In this document: piece by piece, positions 34,691 to 44,437 of the stretch
How the letters are laid out: each line of letters begins with the position of its first letter
Numbering within the stretch: position 1 is the stretch's first letter
Notes under the pieces: model-generated
Told to the model about the DNA's origin: nothing
The model's input: the letters and a program-made list of their open reading frames with translations, nothing else
Databases searched by the model: none
Translations under genes and position numbers: made by a program
NCBI GenBank assembly: GCA_963691655.1
Contig: OY829326.1
Location: forward strand, 39,769,989 to 39,833,988
Direction of reading: 5' to 3'
DNA: 64,000 nt
Source of the DNA: Toxonevra muliebris
Taxonomy: Eukaryota; Arthropoda; Insecta; Diptera; Pallopteridae

Positions 34691-36684
34691 ATTGGCTACG
34701 GGTTGGCCACACTCTCCCTAAAAAATGTGAATAACATTTTTGACACTCATTTTGAATTTTGCTCAACCCTGACACCAACCACTGCTACCACGGTATTTTT
34801 TTGTTCATATAGATCACAGCGTTATGTTATAATCACATTTAACTATCTGTCTAGGTATCTGTCAATATGTAATAAATATTTGAAAATATTTTGATTTTAA
34901 GCTGCTGCCAACATCGATCTATAAAAACCATTGTCCATTTTTATTACAATAAACTTGTTTTTCTGATTCATTGTGCTCAATTAACTAAAACTAACACGTT
35001 TCAGTATTTCACTTCCCACTTTTTTTTTATTTTTTTTTATTTTTTTTTAATAATTTTCCGATTTTCTGAATTTGTTATAATACAAATTGTTGGTGTTATT
35101 GTTGTAGCTAAGCTACTTAAATCTTTTGTAAAATTTTTAAAATATAAAACGCATGAATAAAAAGGAAAATGAAAAAAAGCCGAAATGAAAACATGTGATA
35201 AAAATGTCTTTATTACCATATCACAAGCCATGGATGGCAGCAAAACATTACGACGAAAAACAATGAACAATAGAGAATGAAAATGAAAATCACACAACAA
35301 AAACACCTATCAAATACTATCAAAAAACACAACAACAACAACTAAAACAGCAGCAACTAACAACCAAAGAAAAAAAGAAAGAAAAAACAAACGATGTGAT
35401 TTATTTATTATGTTCGTAACATAAAGTGGATTATTCTGCCATTCACAGATTCCGATTCAGATTCAGATTCACAGTGAGTACGATTTCAATACGAAATTTT
35501 TCACTTTGATAATACACTAACACACACACACACACACATACACGGGGAATGAAAAACCAAAACAACAACAAAAACGGTAACACCAAAATATTCACTGATC
35601 AATGGCACGATTGAATACATTACAACAATAACAACAACAACAATAATAATTCCAGCAATAACAATAGCAACAACAACAACAACGACAGCTTGTCATTTGT
35701 TGTAGTAGTAGGCCATCAAAATAATAGCAATGGAAGTGTCGATTACTAACGATTGTGTGAATGTGTGTTTGTGTATATGTATGTGTGATGTGTAAGTGTT
35801 TGTGTGTACGTTTGTATTTTAAGAGTGTCATTTTTGATTTTATTTTCTGAAAAACTCGAAAGCGAAGCGAAAATGAAATTGAAACGAGCCCTTCAAACAA
35901 GCCAATCATGAATGAGGATGACACAACACACGCTCACTCACACTCTTCAAACTCCCCCTCAGCCACCCACTCTTCCAAATCACCTTGCTTTAACTTTGCC
36001 CATGAAAATCACTACTACAACATTTGTATGTATTTCTATTTATACACGAGTGCGAATGTATGTGTGTGTGTGTGTGATTTACATTAAAATATAAAAATAC
36101 GAAGAAATTTCTACTGCTGCCAGCTTTGAATTTGAATCAAAAATTTATGTTGTTAACACTAGGAAAATTTTATAAAATTCACAAAATGTTAGCGAAAAGC
36201 TGGAAAATGTACTTTATTTTATGTAGAAAATTTGTAACTGTCACTTTTCTACTTTTGTTCATTTTTGACATGGGATTTTTTTGGGTACGACTTCCTCTTC
36301 TATTTTATTGTTACCGCATTTAGAATGATGGAAATGGCAGCATAGATTTGCTCTAATGCAATTTGGAAGCTTTGAATTTGGCCTATAAGAAATTGGATTT
36401 CAAAATACAAATATTCCAATATATTTACTTATTTATGTATAGTTATCGAGCTTGTACTATGTATTATTGAGTGTGTGTAATTTAAATTTTATTTTCCTGT
36501 TTTTGCTTGTTGATTAATGCTACTGGCAAACGTTGAAACCCTTTCATATCCATATACAATGACATGACACGTAGTTGTTTTTGAATGTTGATTATAATAA
36601 AGTAACTTTTTTTTAAGTTTATAATTTCTAGGACTCTAGTCGAGCAGTAAATACCTAGGAAGAAAGAAATGACTAAATTATATT
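34691..36684. other. Non-coding AT-rich stretch with CAA/AAC tracts
   Basis: A CA tract (about 35519-35538), AAC/CAA tracts (35330-35345 and 35620-35690) and a GT tract (36057-36076). No coding support. Confidence 0.5.
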
Positions 36685-36692
36685 ATTGACAG

Positions 36693-36958
36693 TAGAGTAG
36701 GGCGTAATCAACCATTTTTTTTTTTTCAATTAAATAATTAGTTAACTAAGATTTTAGCCATGAGTAAGAAATCATGTCTAAATTTAGTCATGATTAAATA
36801 GTTAGTCATTCAATTATTACTTTTAGTCATATTGATTATAGCTCTGAAGAATTTTAAGCTGATAGTTATAGTCTTTAGTCATTAGTTTGTAATTGATGAT
36901 TGATTTTTTTAGTCACTACTTTTCACTCATTAGTCAGATTGAATTTTGCCCAACTCTG
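36693..36958. mobile_element. hAT-type MITE, 266 bp, filled with TTAGTCAT words
   Basis: The left flank ATTGACAG (36685-36692) and right flank ATTGAGAG (36959-36966) match at seven of eight bases. The left end TAGAGTAGGGCGTAATCAA and the right end read inward CAGAGTTGGGCAAAATTCAA form a short inverted repeat of hAT type (CAGAGTTGGGCAA). The interior is dense with degenerate TTAGTCAT/ATTAGTCA/TAGTTAGTC words. Confidence 0.8.
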
Positions 36959-37143
36959 ATTGAGAGTATCGACTTTTGGATAAAGTTTTAAATTAGAAAA
37001 ATGCCAAGTCAACACTAACTATAATGTTGACCTTATTTCTAACTTTTTAAAATTTGGTTGCATATACAACTTTAGATCTTGATCCAGTTTTTCGTATCTG
37101 AAATAATAATTCAATATAGAGTTTCTTGTATGTTACAAGAACA

Positions 37144-37459
37144 AGTAGACGACCTCGATAGTCTAGTGGGTAGTGCAGTAGACTTTCATCTGGGAGGTTC
37201 GGGTTCGATTCCCGTCTTCGTCTGGTGGTTAATTTTCATAACTTTCTTATATTCACTATCAATATGAAGTGTATGAGAATTATAAGATAGTGTACAAGTA
37301 CACACATTGGTTGGTAATGGCAAAACCACCAAGCCGATAAAAAATTGCCACACCGCCGTTCGGAATCGGCGTTAAACTGTAGGTCCAACTATGTGGTATC
37401 ACAATGGGTCGTTCAGGCCTAAGTGTGTCTCTCGACAGCCACTCCAACCTAACCTAACC
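37144..37459 (+). mobile_element. tRNA-derived SINE, 316 bp, with (AACCT) tail
   Basis: The 5' part is tRNA-like. A-box TAGTCTAGTGG at 37159-37169 and B-box GGTTCGATTCC at 37202-37212 are the internal RNA polymerase III promoter, and GACGA (37149-37153) can pair with TCGTC (37218-37222) as an acceptor-like stem. A body of about 160 bases follows. Then comes a 3' segment of about 75 bases ('ggtatcacaat', 'aagtgtgtc', 'acagccactccaacc') homologous to the 3' end of LINE-D in this window, ending in CCTAACCTAACCTA. A perfect 10-bp target-site duplication TACAAGAACA lies at 37134-37143 and 37460-37469. It encodes nothing and would be retrotransposed by the partner LINE. A crisp duplication suggests a fairly young insertion. 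Confidence 0.9.
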
Positions 37460-37728
37460 TACAAGAACAGAAATATGATGAAATGTGATCTGAACTAGTG
37501 TAATCCATAATCCTCTAAATTGCGTAAAATATACCTGAGCTGTATTTCCGTAGAGATCCTCTAAATTGTATAAAATATACATTTCCTCTCAATGAGATGT
37601 GATGGTAAGTTTTTGCTCCATGACCATAGCATCCATCTGTGATTACCAACTTGAAAAAGCAACACTAATATAAATTGTGTGGTAGGGAGAAACGATCACT
37701 TTCATTAAATTGCTTAACTATTGAGAGT

Positions 37729-38026
37729 CTGAGAGGAAAAGTGGTATAACTTTTACGTTCAGAAAAAAATGAAATAATTTTACTTAAGAGCAAAAGCAAA
37801 ACGAAATATGTTCAGAGCAAAAGTGAAACGATATATGTTCAGAGCGAAAACGTAATAAAAAACTATGCTGTTCTTGCTCTGAAAGAATTGTTATACCGTT
37901 TTTGCTCTTACTTTTAAGGCGTTTCGTTTTCACTCTAAACCGTATTACTTATGCCATTCTTGCACTGACACTCTAAATTATTTCACTTTGGCTCTTATAT
38001 AAATTTTAGCCCGCTTTTCCTCTCAG
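37729..38026. mobile_element. Foldback-like MITE, 298 bp
   Basis: Terminal inverted repeats CTGAGAGGAAAAGTGG (left) and CTGAGAGGAAAAGCGG (right, read inward) differ at one base. The left half holds repeats of a TTCAGAGCAAAAGTGAAACG-like word and the right half the complementary words ('tgctctgaaag', 'gcgtttcgttttcactct'), so the whole element can fold on itself. No target-site duplication was identified; superfamily unknown. Confidence 0.75.
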
Positions 38027-38159
38027 CCTGCCAATTCCGAAGCCCGTGAAAGGAAAAATTGTGATTTGGTATTTTCACAATAATATTGGATTTCAAAACA
38101 CGATTTGGTTTACAAATTGTTATTATAGCTATTTATATTCCATCTCGTCAAGAGTGGAG

Positions 38160-38706
38160 TGCGGGTAATGTGATACGCCATGATGCCATAGAATTTTGAA
38201 TGGCCAGGTTGGGGGTGGAGTTTACTCTGAGCGCCTGAATATTTCAACGCACTTTCAATTTCCTGATCACTGCAGCGTCTTCAAAGCAGAGCTGCTGGCG
38301 ATCACTGAAGCCGCAAATCTGATAAGATGTAATGAGATATCTCTTCAATGTTTTGTTGATAACTCTATAGTTGTCTGAATGAGACGGCCGCAGCATTCAA
38401 TCTGCTCCTCATTTGGGTGCCTGGGCATAGTAACAATATCATTGGCAACGCGGGTATACCTTTTGCCACATACAAACTTCTTAACAAAAGTCACCATTCA
38501 CTATGGTAAAACCTTTCTATCGTAGACTTACAGAACTTGTATCCTCTGAAATCAGAGACTTACTTCGCTTCATAGAAAACACATAATGGTTTGACTAGGT
38601 GGGATTAAGAGGTAACTTCTCGCCCCATAGGGTATCACAATTGATCAATAGGTCTCAGTGTGTTCATTTTTGTTTATGAGCAGCCCCAACAACTTAACCT
38701 AACCTA
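38160..38706 (+). pseudogene. LINE-D: RNase H remnant and 3' end of an I-group LINE
   Basis: From about 38196, 'MNGQVGGGVYSERLNI' and 'FPDHCSVFKAELLAITEAA' match RNase H of I-group LINEs; the latter carries the catalytic Glu. 'CFVDNSIVV' replaces the SDSQxA block. After a frameshift 'LLIWVPGHSNNIIGNAG' (about 38400-38455) is the WVPGHxxIxGN block. The TDGSK strand has been lost. Coding decays further, and from 38630 a 3' UTR-like stretch leads to 'cttaacctaaccta' at 38692-38705. The last 75 bases parallel the 3' end of the SINE at 37144-37459. Internal deletions remove the C-terminal Cys/His tail. Confidence 0.77.
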
Positions 38707-41449
38707 TTATAACTATAGTAGCCAGTAATTTTCGAAAAATTTTAAAAACCACATTTTGGGTTTGACTTGTCGTTAAGGCACTACTGATGACCAGGAAGCT
38801 AAGTTTATTTAAAGCACTTTCCACAAATACTCTCGATCCCATTTAGCAGCATTATGGGTGTTCACCTTAGCGCAGTGGTTATGTACTCGGCTATAATGTT
38901 CGGTGAATGGGTTCGCTAGTTGGCACGAATAAAAAATCAAAAATAGAAAATACAAATTTCTCTATACGGCATCACCTCATGGCTGGCAATAGCAAAGCTC
39001 TGAGAGTAAAAATTGCCTAAGAAAAATAAATAAAAAAATAAAAATAAATTTGAAAATTTCAATTTGAATTCCTAAAAGCATAAGAAGCAAAAATATCTGA
39101 AAATTTTAGAGTGGGTTTAACAAACAAATTTATAAATAGTTTTCTTAAAGTAATCGCAGGACTGGTCCGAAACTCACGGTTGTTTTTCATTCATTATCCT
39201 AATTTAATTCACTGAAAATAATGAAAAATCTGTTTAAAAATGCTACTATGTTTGTTATCTGGGAAGAGCTTTGGAACTTGGAGTCATAAATTTAACAGTA
39301 AAACGTACGAATAAGTAATAAACAGAACTTGCAACCCATGAAATTGTGAGGTCTCCCTCCAATAGATTCTGTTTGCCCCTAATATAGTCAAAATCTAACT
39401 TCCTGAACTTTATTATCTAATTGAATAATGTTAACATCTTGAGTAATAATAAACAAATAAAAAATCTTAACAATTGTGTTAATTTAAATGAAATTAATTT
39501 AAAATTGATACTAAATGTAATATTTATTTTATGCAAAAAAGCTGCCAGGTAATATATAAACAATTCTTTTATTATTTTTGTTATGTTTTTTAATAACAAT
39601 TTACTGTATATCATTGCTTAATATTTTACCTTTTTTATGTTGAGTTGCCATTAATAATAATAATAAAAAGCGAACAAACAAAAAAAAAAACAAACAAAAT
39701 GTTGAATGCCAACGTTTAATGCAGTAAAAATATGACAAAGCAAAAGTTTCAGTTTCAACAACAACAAACAGCACCTGTAATATTTGCTGTCTAGTTATAC
39801 GGAAAGAATAGGCGTGCATTTATATTTGCATGTGTGTATGTGTGTATTTATATAACAACTTTTTGGCTGTGGTGGCATAATAATCATATTTCAGCGGATT
39901 AGCATAATTTTACGAAAAATTAATAATGAGAAGTGAGTGGCTGTAATAATTTCATACAAACAAAACATCACACATACACTTGTATGCATACATATATGTA
40001 TGCATGCAAATTTGCGAGTGTATAGATATTTATCCGCTTATGCGAAATTGCGTTGGGGGAGACTTATACAAATAAAATTAATGAAAAAATTAAAATTATA
40101 ATAATTTAATATGTGTTAGCAAAACCTTTTTGTTTGTTCACATCTATGATTTGAAATATTTTCTAGAAACGAGTGTATAAAAAATGAAATTGCAACAATT
40201 AGCGTGACCCTTTTGTTTTTACACATAGCTAACAAAACTTAAAATGCACAAAAAAAAATAAAATGTATTATTTTTATGCAACTTTGGAATAAGTGGCAAG
40301 TTGAGTCGAATCGAGTGAGTCTCTTCAAAAGAACAAGAAAAAAAAAAAATAAAAATAATTTTCTTTGTTTTAATTTTCGTTTAAGCTTTTTTTTTTTATT
40401 TACTATATTTATTTGTTGTTGTTGCTGTTAAAATTTACTTTGTGTATGTTATGCCATTGTTTAAGAAAAAAAAATACACAAACACACATATTTTTACACA
40501 TACTCACACAAACATTTACACACCGTAGCACTTTTGCTACCATCGCAGCGCACATCACACAAAATACCGCCAACTAAACAGGACAGCAGAGGAAACTGAA
40601 ATTGTGGCATTGGCTTTTGCATTGCACTCTGCTCAAGTTCTCAGTTTATTCTCGTTGTTGTTGGTTTTGTTTTTGGACTTGAAGATTCGTAACAGTCTCG
40701 AAATTGCTTACAGAGCATTTTTACATTTTTTTCTTCTTCTTCTTCTCCTTTTTCTTCTCGATTGTGTTTTTTTTTCTTCCACTTTATTTCCTTTATGTTT
40801 TTGTGTTGTTATTTGTTTCGTTTACTTTCGTTCTGAAGTTCATATAAAAATATATTTAAGCAACTTAAGTAAACTAAAAAGAAAACTATGGTCGGTCATG
40901 GCAGCTTTATAGAAGCTAAGGAAGCGAACTCGGAAATCCTGCCTTGGGATTTTGATAACTTAACTTGAAGTTAGAAAATAATCACTTGAATCACTATCTT
41001 AGGGATTCCCTAAGCGAATCTTTAATTTTAGTTTTTAATTTTTTCGACCCCTAAATTTTTTTTGATTCATAACCAACAATCATATTATTTGAAATTTTCC
41101 TCGGTAAGAGAAGGGGGTTTAACACCGCAAGTGTCTCAAATATCCAAACACTTAACTCCCGATTCCAAAAAATGGTACCTAAAAACAGCCTTGTGGACTG
41201 TAGGTACTTTGAAAAAACTATACTTTAAAGCCGGAAGAAATGAATGTGGGATTTGCCCTTTTCTTCACCACAAAACTACTCCACTTCAAGTTAATTTCAA
41301 ACTGTTTTATTATAATAATATATTTAAATCATATAAAAGTAATTATTTCATTTTAAACTTATTCGGAATTGTACATAAGCGATTATTTTATTTTAAATTG
41401 TCTTCAGTCGATTTTTTTGCTTTTCTCCTCGGCGTCTCGCGATCAACTC
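38707..41449. other. Non-coding AT-rich stretch
   Basis: AAT, CAA and TTC tracts (for example 39654-39664 and 40730-40757) and CA-rich patches. Open frames such as 41062-41472 have no recognisable domain. Confidence 0.5.
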
Positions 41450-41469
41450 CCTTATTCGTCCGTTATTTT

Positions 41470-41575
41470 TAAAAGTTCGTCCATCGTCTTCGTCCAGTTT
41501 TGTCTATGTAGGGATGCATTTATCTGTCGTTCATCGTCCAGTTTTTGTCCATGCAGGGACGCATTCGTTAGTAGT
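41470..41575. repeat. Two-copy tandem repeat, about 50 bp unit
   Basis: 'cgtccagttttgtctatgta', followed by 'gggatgcatt', recurs as 'cgtccagtttttgtccatgc', followed by 'agggacgcatt', about 50 bases on. Copies differ at several bases and indels. Confidence 0.7.
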
Positions 41576-42344
41576 TCTATCCACTTCTTGTCGTCCGTTG
41601 TAACCTTCCCACATGAATAAGTATTAAAGGTTGTTTAATTTGAACTATGATTATTCGCCAATATAACGCGAAAAAATAGATAATATTATAATTGGAAAAA
41701 GTAGAAATGATATTATTTTCCAACGGTTCTTGAATATGAGCTAAGGCATTTCGAAACCTTGTATACCACAAAAACTGTAAGTCATATAAAATTTGAGGTA
41801 TTTTCCATCCATAAGAACATATCAAATTCAAAACTATTGCAATAACGCACTAAATGCCAAAAATGATTTTTTTTCGATTTCGTATGTCTGCAGAATTGCG
41901 GGAATAAGAAATTTGTTTATAAGAAATTAAAGCTTTTCCTATCAAATTTATATTTGATGTGGTCCAATTAGCTAACTTGAACATTTACATAAAAATTTTT
42001 AACCCAGATATGCGTGAAAAACCGGATCTGTTGAAAAAATTCCTTTAAACTTCAAATTTAAGTATAAAAAAATTTAAGTGCCTTTCAGTATGTTCGGAAT
42101 AGGCTAAACCGATTAATTTTATATTTGGTACAGCGATATTTTACTACAATTTTGTGCAAAAATTGCTTTTAGCATATTTTAGCTTCATGTGAAGCGGACA
42201 ACGAAAAAAAGTAAGGTCCTGGAATTCATTGAAGCTCGGTCAAATTAAACCTGTAGAAAATATGAATGTAGACATACAATTATTTTTTTCGTATGAAGCT
42301 TATTTGCCAAGTTATGGGTTTTTAAAGAGTTGACGTAATTGAAA
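41576..42344. other. Non-coding AT-rich stretch
   Basis: No feature was recognised. Confidence 0.5.
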
Positions 42345-42850
42345 TACGGATTTTTTATAAGTAATTTTTAGAATTAAGCAAATTTACAATAAAATATGAA
42401 ACATGATAATTTAAATAGAAAATTTACTGTTCTTTTCAATTATGGAATCAGACCAGAAATTAAAATTTTTTTATACATCAAACCGGAAATATTTAAGTAA
42501 TGCACTTAAAGCTTAAAAATTGGACCTACATAAGTTTAGGAGATACATGAATTAAAGTACATAGCTACCAAGTTTAGTGCGACAACTATGTATCTATCTC
42601 CTAAACTAAAGTAGATATTATTTAAATACTTTAAGCTAAATTTTGTAAAATAATTTTTTTTTCTTAAATGGTAGAAGTTATTAAAATTCTGATTTTAAAC
42701 TTTTACCTCCCGTTTGGTGCATAACAAAAATTTTAATTTCCGGTCTGATTCCATAATTGAAAAGAACTGTAAAATTCTCGTTTAAATTATCATGTTCAAT
42801 ATTTTACTGTAAATTTGTTTGATTCTAAAAATTACTTTTCAAAAATCTCT
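42345..42850. mobile_element. Long-inverted-repeat (foldback) element, about 500 bp
   Basis: Arm 42361-42475 and arm 42721-42835 are inverted copies at roughly 90 percent by eye; both contain 'ttcaattatggaatcagacc' in opposite orientation. A second inner pair ('gtttaggagata' near 42535, 'tatctcctaaac' near 42593) makes almost the whole segment palindromic. No coding capacity and no target-site duplication identified. Confidence 0.82.
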
Positions 42851-43134
42851 CACTAGAAGCCAATACCCATAAAAACAATTTATACTATACTAATAAATCA
42901 TATATTTTGCTTAACTAGTCGGTCTTTAGCTCTGTGCATCGACCTTTTATTTCGGTGGAGCACCGTGGATATGTGCAAGGGAGTTAGTTCCAGTGCAACT
43001 CGACTGAGAGGTAAGGGGCCAGCAGTTTCCATTACCTACGGCCAGAGCACACTTGTATTACCGTGAGCGTGATGTTTGTTCTGTCTGACTGTCCTACTTA
43101 TGTGATAATTCAGCAATTGTGATGAACAGTGATA

Positions 43135-43745
43135 CAGCTATCCCCGCTTAATTGCGTCGATGAAAAGGCACAATTTTTAGCTCAATTAACTGGGAACCCA
43201 GTTAAACGGATTTTTCCTAAATTCCTAAAATCCTAAGAATATCTCAAGCACCAGCCTCACTCATCTGGCTGAACCATATGGAAAGGGCCCTTATACATCT
43301 AGTCACAAACTTTACTTCTATTTCGCCACTTGTCCGTCAAATTCCATTTTCACAAACTAATTTGTAAAGGAATTGGGGTTTTAATCATCTATTTTGTGAA
43401 CTTACTCGTTACGTCTCATTCACTCAAAAATAAATACAAAATACACTCTTTTACGTGACCAGTTGTACATTCACAGAAGAGACGATTTGATGCCAGATAT
43501 TTTTGTTTGTCCTGGTACGAAATTGAAGGTCATTACATTCCAAAGGTCTAATAATATAAGACCATTTGTTTTAAACCATAACAAGCATAGCAAAATTATA
43601 GAATTGCCACCATATTTTTTTACACAATAATTTTTAATTGTAAGTGCAATTAACCGGGGATATTTTAATACATTTACTGTCAATTGAAATTGGCACAATT
43701 TCATGTCCAATTAAACGGGGAACTCAATTTACCGAGAGTCAACTG
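43135..43745. mobile_element. Possible TA-flanked MITE, 611 bp, pogo/Tigger-like ends
   Basis: TA at 43133-43134 and 43746-43747 flank ends starting CAGCTATCCCCGCTTAATTG (left) and, read inward on the right, CAGTTGACTCTCGGTAAATT followed by GAGTTCCCCGTTTAATTG. The blocks CCCCG-TTAATTG and 'ggcacaatttt' recur in inverted orientation near both ends. The repeats are imperfect, so this is tentative. Confidence 0.45.
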
Positions 43746-43767
43746 TACTCGCTGCATCGTTCGATAG

Positions 43768-44437
43768 CACTATACAACAAAATAAAGAAAATGGCAATAC
43801 ATATATCCAAAGTTGATGCTACCTAATGTCTTTTGATCGACTGAATCCGAACCTGTCATCAGTTTTGTCGTAGCAACTAGTAGGTTTTCGAGGTATAGAT
43901 AGATTTTCCGGACATGGGTCGTCGTTTTTATCAAAATTACCATTTTTCGAAATGAAAAGGAGAACATTCATATACACTAAACACAAAAAAGCTTAGAAAT
44001 CTTTTCAAGAAATCGTTAAAAATTTTCTCGGAAACTCAAGAGCCAATAACTATGAGAGCATTGTAAAAAGATTCCTTAACGATTTTGAAGATGTTGGTGC
44101 TTATATGTTGTTGAAGATGCATTTCCTCCACTCTCATCTAAACTTTTTTTTACCAAACTTGAGTGAAGTGAGTGATGAACAGGGTGAACGGTTTCACCAA
44201 GACCTAAAATCAATGGAATTTCGTAATCTTTGGAAAGATATAAATGCTCTCCTTTTCATTTCGAAAAATGGTAATTTTGATAAAAATGGTGACCCATGTC
44301 CGGAAAATCAAAAAATTGGCTATATCTTAAAAACCTGAGTTGCTACGACAAAACTGATGACAGGTTCGGATTCAGAGGTCAAAAAATATTGGAAATCATC
44401 CACTTTAGAGATGGGTAAAAAACAGTGTTTTATAGTG
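43768..44437. mobile_element. Long-TIR element enclosing a protein-coding fragment, about 670 bp
   Basis: The outer ends CACTATACAACA (43768) and, read inward on the right, CACTATAAAACA (44437) begin inverted repeats of about 200 bp: 43768-43972 and 44236-44437. The inner 125 bases are nearly identical between arms (both hold 'gaatccgaacctgtcatcag' and 'ttaccatttttcgaaatgaa' in opposite orientation). Between the arms lie about 264 bases that still encode a recognisable protein fragment. Superfamily not assigned. Confidence 0.8.
43997..44240 (+). pseudogene. Fragment of a conserved arthropod protein family of unknown function ('GERFHQD')
   Basis: The plus frame is open from 43997, just after a TAG. 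It reads 'KSFQEIVKNFLGNSRANNY', then 'MLLKMHFLHSHLNFFLPN' and 'LSEVSDEQGERFHQDLKSM'. I recognise the pattern NFLGN-x-NY...MSLKxHFLHSHLxFFPxNxGxVSxExGERFHQDI from a family present in many copies in arthropod genomes, usually annotated only as uncharacterised and probably mobile-element-derived. The next family block (tryptophan-rich, MxADYCW) is missing. After about 44236 the frame runs into the right inverted repeat and stops at 44338, so the last 33 residues are repeat-derived. Biochemical function is unknown to me; Glu-His-Asp residues are conspicuous but I claim no activity. Confidence 0.7.

Noticed and set aside
37149..37222. Possible tRNA gene
   Set aside because: It has A and B boxes and an acceptor-like pairing, but it heads a 316-bp unit with a LINE-like 3' end and a flanking 10-bp duplication, so it is a SINE head. 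I could not form a convincing anticodon stem.
41062..41472. 136-residue plus-strand frame
   Set aside because: No recognisable motif; composition follows the local AT-rich sequence and the C-terminus approaches a tandem repeat.
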